From Roseateles amylovorans (GTDB lineage Bacteria > Pseudomonadota > Gammaproteobacteria > Burkholderiales > Burkholderiaceae_C), in the NCBI RefSeq assembly GCF_025398155.2, contig NZ_CP104562.2, positions 2,728,001 through 2,792,000 of the forward strand: 64,000 nt of DNA, given 5' to 3'. Both the position numbers and the translations under genes were made by a program. The notes below the pieces were generated by a model. That model saw only the letters and a list, made by a program, of their open reading frames with translations, was not told the DNA's origin and searched no databases. Below are positions 37,032 to 44,684 of the stretch, piece by piece; the first letter of the stretch is position 1, and each line of letters begins with the position of its first letter.

Positions 37032-38126
37032 TCAGCTCAACTTCTTGAGCAGTTCAGCCTTCTTCGCGGCGAATTCCTCGTCGGTCAGGATGCCCTTGGC
37101 TTTCAGGTCGCCCAGCTTCTCCAACAGAAGCAGGACCTCGTCGGCGCTCTGGCTGACCGGTTGAGGCACCGCCGGCGCTGCGGCTGCACCTGCAGCCGTA
37201 CCTGCAGCCGTACCTGCAGCCGCTGCCCCGGCAGCAGTGTTGGCGGGTGCGAGGCCCGCCTGCAGCTGTTGGGCGAGCGTCTGGCCCAAGGCCAGCCCGG
37301 CGCCCAAGCCCATGGCGTCGCCGGCCACGCCGCCGCCGCCCGAGCCCACGCCTTCGGCCAGCTTCGGGATGGCTTGTGCGGTCTGGTACTGCAGGAACTG
37401 GCCCATGTTCTGGCCGATCATGCCCATGCCGATCTTCTGGTCCAGGATCTTCTGCAGTTCCTCGGGCAGCGAGACGTTCTGCAGGGTGACCATCTCCAGC
37501 TTCAGGCCCAGCGCATCGAACGCGGGTGAGGTGGCTTCCTGCAGGGCCTTGGCGAACTCGACCTGATTGGCCGCGAGATCCAGGAACGGGATGCCGGACT
37601 GCGCCACTGCATCGCTGATGTGCTGCAGCATCAAGCCGCGCAGTTGGCCGTCCAGTTCGGTGACGGTGTAGCGCTCGCGGGTGCCGGAAATTTCGGTGTG
37701 GAACTTCTTCGGGTCCACCACGCGGTAGCTGTAGTTGCCGAAGGCGCGCACGCGCACCGCGCCGAAGTCCTTGTCGCGGATGGTCACCGGCTGGGTGGTG
37801 CCCCAGCGCTGGTCAACCTGTTGCCGGGTGCTGAAGAAGTAGACGTCGCTCTTGAACGGGGATTCGAACAGCTTGTCCCAGTTCTTCAGGTAGGTCAGGA
37901 CCGGCAGCGTCTGGGTGGTCAGCTTGTACATGCCGGGGCCGAAGACATCGGCCACCTTGCCTTCATTGATGAAGACCGCCATCTGCGATTCGCGCACGGT
38001 CAGCGAAGCGCCGTACTGGATTTCGAAGTCCTGCATCGGGAAGCGGTAGGCCAGGACGCCGTTGTCATCCTCCGTCCACTGGATGATGTCTATGAACTGT
38101 TTCTTGATGAAGTCCATCAGGCCCAT
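37032..38126 (-). CDS. SPFH-domain protein with C-terminal SHOCT
   Basis: 364 residues, YdjI/virion-core-like SPFH protein. The start MGLMDFIKKQFIDIIQWTE is typical, the SPFH/prohibitin fold spans ~20-230, then a Gly/Ala-rich linker, and a SHOCT motif ends it (LGDLKAKGILTDEEFAAKKAELL). The linker contains a 12-bp tandem repeat (37188-37223) encoding AAGT units. SPFH proteins scaffold membrane microdomains; with the DUF4178 and DUF350 products it probably forms a membrane complex. It is first in its operon. ATG 38124-38126 is chosen over an upstream in-frame start without conservation. Confidence 0.9.
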   Translation of the reverse strand: MGLMDFIKKQFIDIIQWTEDDNGVLAYRFPMQDFEIQYGASLTVRESQMAVFINEGKVADVFGPGMYKLTTQTLPVLTYLKNWDKLFESPFKSDVYFFSTRQQVDQRWGTTQPVTIRDKDFGAVRVRAFGNYSYRVVDPKKFHTEISGTRERYTVTELDGQLRGLMLQHISDAVAQSGIPFLDLAANQVEFAKALQEATSPAFDALGLKLEMVTLQNVSLPEELQKILDQKIGMGMIGQNMGQFLQYQTAQAIPKLAEGVGSGGGGVAGDAMGLGAGLALGQTLAQQLQAGLAPANTAAGAAAAGTAAGTAAGAAAAPAVPQPVSQSADEVLLLLEKLGDLKAKGILTDEEFAAKKAELLKKLS

Positions 38127-38422
38127 GGCGCTGCTCCGAAAAGGAATGCGATCCAACGCGATCGCGAACGCGAGTATCCCTCAGCGCAGCGCTGCCGGTC
38201 GCTCCCCCTGAGGGGGGCTCTCCGGTCGGGGTTCGCACGGCGGGATGCCGGGCGGGCGGAGGTGCCACAGGTCATGGCCGCGTCCGGTGGCGGGCTCCGC
38301 CGCCGCATCTTTACGACTTCTTGATACCCCGACCCGCCGCTTCTACGAGGCCTTGAGGCGGCGCTTTCTAGAGTTCAGGCATCCCAAAACGTCCCCGTTG
38401 TCCGATACGGGGCCTCTGAATC
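38127..38422. promoter_or_regulatory. Divergent promoter region of the SPFH operon and kdp operon
   Basis: 296 bp without a gene. It should contain the KdpE-controlled kdp promoter, but I cannot place a KdpE site or -35/-10 with confidence. Confidence 0.4.
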
Positions 38423-38515
38423 ATGGATGCACTGTTTCTCGGCCTGAGCCTGCTGCTGTTCCTCGTGGCGGTCGGGCTGGCCCTCGCCAGCCACCGTCTG
38501 GAGGGTCAGCCATGA
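38423..38515 (+). CDS. 30-residue membrane microprotein ahead of kdpF
   Basis: Short ORF with one hydrophobic helix (~5-22, FLGLSLLLFLVAVGLALA) and a C-terminal SHRLEGQP. Its stop overlaps the kdpF ATG (ATGA), the pattern of a real coupled gene. Comparable tiny ORFs sit before kdpF in other betaproteobacteria as far as I recall; function unknown. There is no strong ribosome binding site (GGGGCCTCTGAATC precedes the ATG). Confidence 0.6.
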   Translation: MDALFLGLSLLLFLVAVGLALASHRLEGQP

Positions 38516-38601
38516 GCGGCCTGTACTGGGTGACCGGCCTGGTCAGCGCCGGCCTGTTTGTCTATCTCGTCGTGGCGCTGTGGCGCGCCGAGAAGTTCTG
38601 A
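38512..38601 (+). CDS. kdpF: Potassium-transporting ATPase subunit KdpF
   Basis: 29-residue single-helix subunit (MSGLYWVTGLVSAGLFVYL...RAEKF). The 'YLVxAL.xAE.F' C-terminus is the KdpF signature. It stabilises the KdpFABC complex in the inner membrane. kdpA starts 23 bp later. Confidence 0.9.
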   Translation: MSGLYWVTGLVSAGLFVYLVVALWRAEKF

Positions 38602-38624
38602 ACCCGCGTCGCTGAAAGCACCAC

Positions 38625-40421
38625 ATGAACAGCTTCGCTACCCTCAATCTGATTCTTTTCCTCGCCCTGACGCTGCTGCTGGCCTGGCCACTGTCGCGCT
38701 GGGTCACCGCGCTGGCCCAAGGGCGACTGCCCCGTTGGGCCGCCGCGCTGGAGCGTCCATTCTTCCGCGTCGCCGGCGTCAAGCCGGAGCAGGGCATGCA
38801 CTGGAAGCAGTACGCGCTGGCGCTGCTGCTCTTCAACCTACTCGGTGTGCTGGCGGTGTATGCGCTGCAGCGCCTGCAGGATGTGCTGCCGCTGAATCCG
38901 CAAGCCATGGCGGCGGTGTCGCCGGATTCTGCCTTCAACACCGCCATCAGCTTCGTGGCCAACACCAACTGGCAGGGCTATGGCGGCGAGGCCACCATGA
39001 GCTACCTCACCCAGATGCTGGCGCTGACGGTGCAGAACTTCCTGTCCGCGGCCACCGGCATTTCGGTGGTGTTCGCGCTGATCCGTGGCTTTGCCAACAA
39101 GCTCAGCGGTCAGGTGGGCAACTTCTGGGCGGACATCGGTCGCATCACGGTGTGGCTGCTGCTGCCGCTGGCCTTCGTGCTGGCGATGGTGTTCGTCCAG
39201 CAGGGCGTGATCCAGAACTTCGACGGCTACCGCACCGTCCAGACCCTGGAGGCGACCGACTACCAGACGCCCCAGTCGGGTCCCGACGGCCAGCCGCTCA
39301 AGGATGCCCAGGGCCAGCCCCTGATGCAGAACCAGCGCGCCGACACCCAGACCCTGGCCATGGGCCCGGTGGCGTCGCAGGAGGCCATCAAGATGCTGGG
39401 GACCAACGGCGGCGGCTTCTTCAATGCCAATTCCGCGCATCCCTATGAGAACCCGACGCCGCTGACCAACCTGCTGCAGATGCTGGCCATCTTCGTGATC
39501 CCGGCGGCGCTGTGCCTGAGCTTCGGCCAAATGGTGGGCGATCGACGCCAGGGGGCGGCCATCCTCGCCGCGATGACCGTGCTGTTCGTCGCCGGCGTGC
39601 TGGTCGCCACGCCGGCGGAGCAAGCCGGCAATCCGCTGGTGGCGGCGCAGGGCGTGGACATCCAGGCGGGTGACCAACAGGCCGGCGGCAACATGGAAGG
39701 CAAGGAGACCCGCTTTGGCATCAGCGCCAGTTCGCTGTTCGCGGTGGTGACCACGGCGGCCTCGTGCGGCGCGGTCAATGCCATGCACGACTCCTTCACC
39801 CCGATCGGCGGCGCCGTGCCCATGGTCATGATGATGCTGGGCGAGGTGGTGTTCGGCGGTGTCGGCACCGGTCTGTACGGCATGCTGATCTTCGCGATCC
39901 TGGCGGTGTTTATCGCCGGTCTGATGATCGGCCGCACGCCGGAGTACCTGGGCAAGAAGATCGAGCCCTTCGAGATGAAGATGAGCGCGGTCGCCATCCT
40001 GGTGACGCCGATCGTGGTGCTGGCTGGCACGGCCATCGCGGTGATGGCGGAGCCCGGCCGGGCCGGCATTGCCAACCCCGGCGTGCACGGCTTCAGCGAG
40101 ATCCTCTATGCGCTGACCTCCGCGGCCAACAACAACGGCAGCGCCTTTGCGGGCCTCTCGGCCAACACGCCGTTCTACAACACCTTGCTGGGCATCGCGA
40201 TGTGGCTGGGCCGCTTCCTGATGATCGTGCCGGTGCTGGCCATCGCCGGCAGTCTGGCGGCCAAGAAGCGGATTCCCGTGGGCGAGGGCACGTTGCCCAC
40301 CCATGGACCGCTGTTCATCGCACTGCTCATCGGCACGGTGTTGCTGGTCGGCCTGCTGAACTATGTGCCCGCCCTGGCGCTGGGCCCCATCGTCGAGCAC
40401 CTGATGCTCTGGAAGCTCTGA
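38625..40421 (+). CDS. kdpA: Potassium-transporting ATPase K+-binding subunit KdpA
   Basis: 598 residues with about ten transmembrane helices. It is a superfamily-of-K+-transporters protein whose four pore loops form the selectivity filter. TNWQGYGGEATMSYLTQM, TNGGGFFNANSAHPYENPTPLTN, TTAASCGAVNAMHDSFTPIGG and NNNGSAFAGL correspond to the conserved pore loops. Length is close to that of E. coli KdpA (557), with a slightly longer second loop. The 16-bp gap to kdpB fits one operon. Confidence 0.97.
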   Translation: MNSFATLNLILFLALTLLLAWPLSRWVTALAQGRLPRWAAALERPFFRVAGVKPEQGMHWKQYALALLLFNLLGVLAVYALQRLQDVLPLNPQAMAAVSPDSAFNTAISFVANTNWQGYGGEATMSYLTQMLALTVQNFLSAATGISVVFALIRGFANKLSGQVGNFWADIGRITVWLLLPLAFVLAMVFVQQGVIQNFDGYRTVQTLEATDYQTPQSGPDGQPLKDAQGQPLMQNQRADTQTLAMGPVASQEAIKMLGTNGGGFFNANSAHPYENPTPLTNLLQMLAIFVIPAALCLSFGQMVGDRRQGAAILAAMTVLFVAGVLVATPAEQAGNPLVAAQGVDIQAGDQQAGGNMEGKETRFGISASSLFAVVTTAASCGAVNAMHDSFTPIGGAVPMVMMMLGEVVFGGVGTGLYGMLIFAILAVFIAGLMIGRTPEYLGKKIEPFEMKMSAVAILVTPIVVLAGTAIAVMAEPGRAGIANPGVHGFSEILYALTSAANNNGSAFAGLSANTPFYNTLLGIAMWLGRFLMIVPVLAIAGSLAAKKRIPVGEGTLPTHGPLFIALLIGTVLLVGLLNYVPALALGPIVEHLMLWKL

Positions 40422-40436
40422 TCCCCGGAGCCTGAT

Positions 40437-42701
40437 ATGACCACCGAACTCAAGCCTATTTCCAATCCGGCGCCGGCCGACCGCCGCACCGAGGTCCGTG
40501 GCGGCGTGGCCGCTGGCGGTCCTGCGCCGCAGGATGCCCTCGGATCGACGTCACCGACGTCGCTGTCGAGCACGGCGTCCTCGCATCCGTCGCCGCATCC
40601 GCAGCGGCATCGCAGCGGCCTGTGGGATCCCGCGCTGGTCAAGCCCGCGCTGGTCCAGTCCTTCGCCAAGCTCGCACCGGCGGTGCAGCTGCGCAATCCG
40701 GTGATGTTTGTCGTCTACGCGGGCAGCATCCTGACCACTGGCCTGTGGATGGCGAGCTTCGCCAAGCCCGAGCTGGCCGGCACCGAAGGGCCGGGCTTCA
40801 TGCTGGCCATCGCGCTGTGGCTGTGGTTCACCGTGCTGTTTGCCAATTTCGCCGAGGCCCTGGCCGAGGGCCGCTCCAAGGCCCAGGCCGCGTCGCTGCG
40901 CGGTCTCAAGGCCAAGACCTGGGCCAAGAAGCTGGAGCAGCCGCGCCATGGCTCGTCCTGGCATCCGGTGAATTCGGAGGAGCTTCGCAAGGGCCATGTC
41001 GTGCTGGTGGAAGCCGGTGACCTGGTGCCGCTGGACGGCGAGGTCATCGAAGGCGTGGCCTCGGTCGACGAGAGCGCCATCACCGGCGAATCCGCACCCG
41101 TGATCCGTGAATCCGGCGGCGACTTCTCGGCCGTGACCGGTGGCACACGCGTGCTGTCGGACTGGGTGGTGGTGCGCATCGCGGTGAATCCGGGGGAAGC
41201 TTTCCTGGACCGGATGATCGCCATGGTGGAAGGCGCCAAGCGCCAGAAGACGCCCAACGAAATCGCGCTGACCATCCTGCTGGTGGCGCTCACCCTGGTG
41301 TTCCTGGTGGTGACGGTGACGCTGCTGCCGTACTCGCTGTTCAGCGTGGACGCGGCCGGCGCCGGCACGGTGGTGTCGATCACCGCCCTGGTGTCGCTGC
41401 TGGTCTGCCTGATTCCGACCACGATCGGCGGCCTGCTGTCGGCCATCGGCGTGGCGGGGATGAGCCGCTTGATGCAGGCCAACGTGATCGCCACCTCGGG
41501 CCGTGCGGTGGAGGCGGCGGGCGATGTGGACGTGCTGATGCTGGACAAGACCGGCACCATCACGCTGGGCAATCGTCAGGCGAGTGCTTTCCTGCCGGCG
41601 CCGGGCCTGGGCGAGCAAGCCCTGGCCGATGCGGCGCAGATGGCCTCGCTGGCCGATGAGACGCCGGAAGGACGCAGCATCGTCGTGCTGGCCAAGCAGC
41701 GCTTCAATCTGCGCGAACGGGAGCTGGTGAGCCTGCAGGCGCACTTTGTGCCGTTCACCGCGCAGACCCGCATGAGCGGCGTGAACTTCGGCCCCGTCGA
41801 CGCCCCCGATCGGCAGTTGCGCAAGGGTGCGGTCGATGCGATTCGTCGCTTCGTGGAATCGCACGGCGGCCAGATGCCGGCGCAGGTGACGGCGGCAGCG
41901 GAAGAGGTCGCCCGCCGCGGCAGCACGCCGCTGGTGGTGGCGGATCTGTCGGAAGGCCGCGCCCGTGTGCTGGGCGTGGTCGAGCTCAAGGACATCGTCA
42001 AGGGCGGCATCAAGGAGCGCTTCGCGCAGTTGCGCCGCATGGGCATCAAGACGGTGATGATCACCGGCGATAACCGCCTGACCGCCGCCGCCATCGCCGC
42101 CGAGGCCGGTGTGGACGATTTCCTGGCCGAGGCGACGCCCGAGGCCAAGCTGCAACTGATCCGGGACTACCAGTCCGAGGGTCGGCTGGTCGCGATGACC
42201 GGTGACGGCACCAACGATGCACCGGCGCTGGCGCAGGCCGATGTGGCGGTGGCCATGGCCAGCGGCACGCAGGCGGCCAAGGAGGCCGGCAACATGGTCG
42301 ACCTGGATTCCAATCCGACCAAGCTGCTGGAGATCGTCGAGACCGGCAAGCAGCTGCTGATGACGCGCGGCTCGCTGACCACCTTCTCGATTGCCAACGA
42401 CGTGGCCAAGTACTTCGCCATCATTCCGGCAATGTTCCTGGGCGTGTATCCGCAGCTGGGCGCGCTGAACGTGATGGGGCTGCACAGCCCGTCCTCGGCC
42501 ATCCTGTCGGCGGTGATCTTCAACGCGCTGATCATCGTCGCGCTGATTCCGCTGGCCCTGAAGGGCGTGGCCTATCGCCCGATCGGCGCGGCGGCCCTGT
42601 TGCGCCGCAACCTCTGGATCTACGGCCTGGGCGGGCTGATCGTGCCGTTCATCGGCATCAAGGCCATCGACCTGCTGCTCACTGCAACGCATCTGGTCTG
42701 A
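40437..42701 (+). CDS. kdpB: Potassium-transporting ATPase ATP-binding subunit KdpB
   Basis: 754 residues, P-type ATPase. The phosphorylation motif is DKTGTITLGN (Asp ~365), with the actuator loop SAITGESAPV, GDGTNDAPALAQAD and the KdpB-specific TPNEIALTILL. E. coli KdpB has 682 residues; the excess is an N-terminal ~60-residue Ser/Pro/His-rich extension before QLRNPVMFVVY. GGAG lies 8 bp before the ATG. It energises K+ uptake through KdpA. Confidence 0.97.
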   Translation: MTTELKPISNPAPADRRTEVRGGVAAGGPAPQDALGSTSPTSLSSTASSHPSPHPQRHRSGLWDPALVKPALVQSFAKLAPAVQLRNPVMFVVYAGSILTTGLWMASFAKPELAGTEGPGFMLAIALWLWFTVLFANFAEALAEGRSKAQAASLRGLKAKTWAKKLEQPRHGSSWHPVNSEELRKGHVVLVEAGDLVPLDGEVIEGVASVDESAITGESAPVIRESGGDFSAVTGGTRVLSDWVVVRIAVNPGEAFLDRMIAMVEGAKRQKTPNEIALTILLVALTLVFLVVTVTLLPYSLFSVDAAGAGTVVSITALVSLLVCLIPTTIGGLLSAIGVAGMSRLMQANVIATSGRAVEAAGDVDVLMLDKTGTITLGNRQASAFLPAPGLGEQALADAAQMASLADETPEGRSIVVLAKQRFNLRERELVSLQAHFVPFTAQTRMSGVNFGPVDAPDRQLRKGAVDAIRRFVESHGGQMPAQVTAAAEEVARRGSTPLVVADLSEGRARVLGVVELKDIVKGGIKERFAQLRRMGIKTVMITGDNRLTAAAIAAEAGVDDFLAEATPEAKLQLIRDYQSEGRLVAMTGDGTNDAPALAQADVAVAMASGTQAAKEAGNMVDLDSNPTKLLEIVETGKQLLMTRGSLTTFSIANDVAKYFAIIPAMFLGVYPQLGALNVMGLHSPSSAILSAVIFNALIIVALIPLALKGVAYRPIGAAALLRRNLWIYGLGGLIVPFIGIKAIDLLLTATHLV

Positions 42702-42734
42702 CGCGCCCCGTCACTGCCCCACAAAGGATTTGCC

Positions 42735-43481
42735 ATGACAACGATGTTCTCGAATACGTCTTCCAAGACCGCTGCCTCAGCCTCTGCCATGAACGCTGGC
42801 GCCTCGATGCCCGCCACCGGGCCGGTACCTGGCTCGGCGTCTGACGGTGCCGGCCGCACGCTGCTGCAGATGATGCGTCCGGCGCTGGTCGGCTTCCTGC
42901 TGCTGAGCGCAATCACCGGCTTGCTGTACCCGGCGGCGGTGACTGGGTTGGCCAAGGCGGTCTTTCCGCACCAGGCCGCCGGCAGCCTGATCGAGCGTGA
43001 CGGCCGGTTGGTCGGCTCCGAGCTGATCGGCCAGAACTTCAGCTCGCCGCGCTATTTCTGGGGCCGTCCGTCGGCGACGGGCCCGATGGCCAACAACGCC
43101 GCCAACTCAAGCGGCTCAAACCAGGGCCCGACCAACCCCGCGCTGGTGGAGGCGGTGAAGGCCCGCATCGAGGCGCTCAAGGCCGTCGATCCGGAGAACC
43201 GGCTGCCAGTGCCGGTGGACCTGGTCAGTGCGTCGGCCAGTGGGCTGGACCCGCACATCAGCATGGCCGCCGCACGCTACCAGGCGGCTCGGGTCGCGCG
43301 TGAGCGCGGTCTGTCCATCGACACCGTGCAGCGGTTGATCCAGGCCCACACCGAAGCCCGCGATCTGGCGGTGCTGGGTGAGCCGCGCGTCAACGTGCTG
43401 CGGCTCAATCTCGCGCTGGACCGCGAGCCGGGGCAGAAGGTGGTCACACCTGCGCCGGCAGCGGCAGCCTCGGCCGCCTGA
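42735..43481 (+). CDS. kdpC: Potassium-transporting ATPase subunit KdpC
   Basis: 248 residues with one N-terminal transmembrane helix (~53-76, PALVGFLLLSAITGLLYPA). FSSPRYFWGRPSAT and NSSGSNQGPTNPAL are standard KdpC motifs, and the C-terminal helix carries LGEPRVNVLRLNLAL. It has ~35 extra Ser/Ala residues at the start relative to E. coli (190 residues). AAAGGA precedes the ATG. Confidence 0.95.
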   Translation: MTTMFSNTSSKTAASASAMNAGASMPATGPVPGSASDGAGRTLLQMMRPALVGFLLLSAITGLLYPAAVTGLAKAVFPHQAAGSLIERDGRLVGSELIGQNFSSPRYFWGRPSATGPMANNAANSSGSNQGPTNPALVEAVKARIEALKAVDPENRLPVPVDLVSASASGLDPHISMAAARYQAARVARERGLSIDTVQRLIQAHTEARDLAVLGEPRVNVLRLNLALDREPGQKVVTPAPAAAASAA

Positions 43482-43802
43482 TCGCGGCACGCCGCAGGCG
43501 ATGCCGCCGGCGGCGTGTGGCCGTCGATGTACGGCGGTCGACATATGGCGGTCGACGACCTCCGATTTCCTCGGCGCCGCCACCGATCGGTGGCCTTCGA
43601 TGGCGTGGTCCGGGTGACTGCCCGTCGAGGACCGATCACGGCCTCTGACGCGAAAACAGCGGCCGGGCGGCGCCGGGCTTTTCATCCGGTCGTCCCATTC
43701 CGTCTTTCCTCTTTCCTCATTGGCAGGTTTCGTCCTGCATCCGACCCGCCTCGGGTCCCCTGTGGCCCTGTGCGGGTCACACCTTCCTTCCATCGACTGA
43801 TC
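43482..43802. other. Spacer between kdpC and the porin-like gene
   Basis: 321 bp with no gene; a GGCGGTCGAC motif recurs around 43530-43560. No terminator is visible, so read-through into the outer-membrane gene and kdpD is possible. Confidence 0.5.
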
Positions 43803-44663
43803 ATGAAAACCCGTCTTCTGACCCTGTTCCTGATGAGCGCCTGCCTGCTGCAGGCCACGGCGCGCGCGGACGAAAGCGCCCCGATGGGCAGCGCCGCCGC
43901 CGCGCCGAACGAGACACCCGCGCTGAGCCTGACCGGCAATCTCGGCTTTGTCTCCGACTACCGCTTCCGGGGCATCAGCCAAACCTGGAAGCGCCCCGCC
44001 GTGCAGGCGGGCTTGGACCTCGTGCATCGAAGCGGTTTCTATTTGGGCGCCTGGGGATCCAACGTCTCGGGCAACAGCTACAACAACGGTGCCGGCATGG
44101 AGCTGGACCTCTATGGCGGCTTCAAGACCCCGATCGCGGACGGCGTGACCCTGGATCTGGGCGCGCTGGCCTATGTCTACCCGGGGGCGCGTCTGAACCG
44201 CGCGCCAGGGCAACCTTCCGATGACAAGTACGACAACCTGGACCTGTATGCCGCCGTCAGCGCGGGCGCGTTCTCGGCCAAGCTGTCGGTGGCTGCCACC
44301 GACTATTTCGGCCTTAACAGCACCACGTCCGGTTATGCGTACTTCAGCGCCTTGCCCGCCAAGGGCGCGTCCAAAGGCACGGCCTACCTGGACCTGAACT
44401 ACGGCGTCGACCTGGGGCAGGGCGTCAGCGCCGGGCTGCATGTGGGGCACCTGTGGGTGCGTCGTTATGGCGACCTGTCCTATACCGACTGGAAGCTGGG
44501 CCTGAGCAAGGCGTTCGACCACCTGGGCGGCCTGACCGTGAGCGCCGCGCTGGTCGGCACCGATGCGGACAATGCGTTCTACCAGGCCGGCGATGCCGGC
44601 GGCCTGCGCGCCAAGCGACTGGGCGACACCGGCCTGGTGCTGGGCATCGCCCGGACCTTCTGA
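43803..44663 (+). CDS. TorF-family putative outer-membrane porin
   Basis: 286 residues. A signal peptide (~1-22, ending ATARA) is followed by a beta-barrel of the TIGR02001/TorF family: LSLTGNLGFVSDYRFRGISQT (~40-60) is the family start and the last strand ends in ...LGIARTF with terminal Phe, the usual outer-membrane insertion signal. It commonly lies between kdpC and kdpD in Burkholderiales. A role in K+ access through the outer membrane is a guess. kdpD begins 21 bp after the stop. Confidence 0.9.
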   Translation: MKTRLLTLFLMSACLLQATARADESAPMGSAAAAPNETPALSLTGNLGFVSDYRFRGISQTWKRPAVQAGLDLVHRSGFYLGAWGSNVSGNSYNNGAGMELDLYGGFKTPIADGVTLDLGALAYVYPGARLNRAPGQPSDDKYDNLDLYAAVSAGAFSAKLSVAATDYFGLNSTTSGYAYFSALPAKGASKGTAYLDLNYGVDLGQGVSAGLHVGHLWVRRYGDLSYTDWKLGLSKAFDHLGGLTVSAALVGTDADNAFYQAGDAGGLRAKRLGDTGLVLGIARTF

Positions 44664-44684
44664 AGCTGACGCGACAATGTTCCG

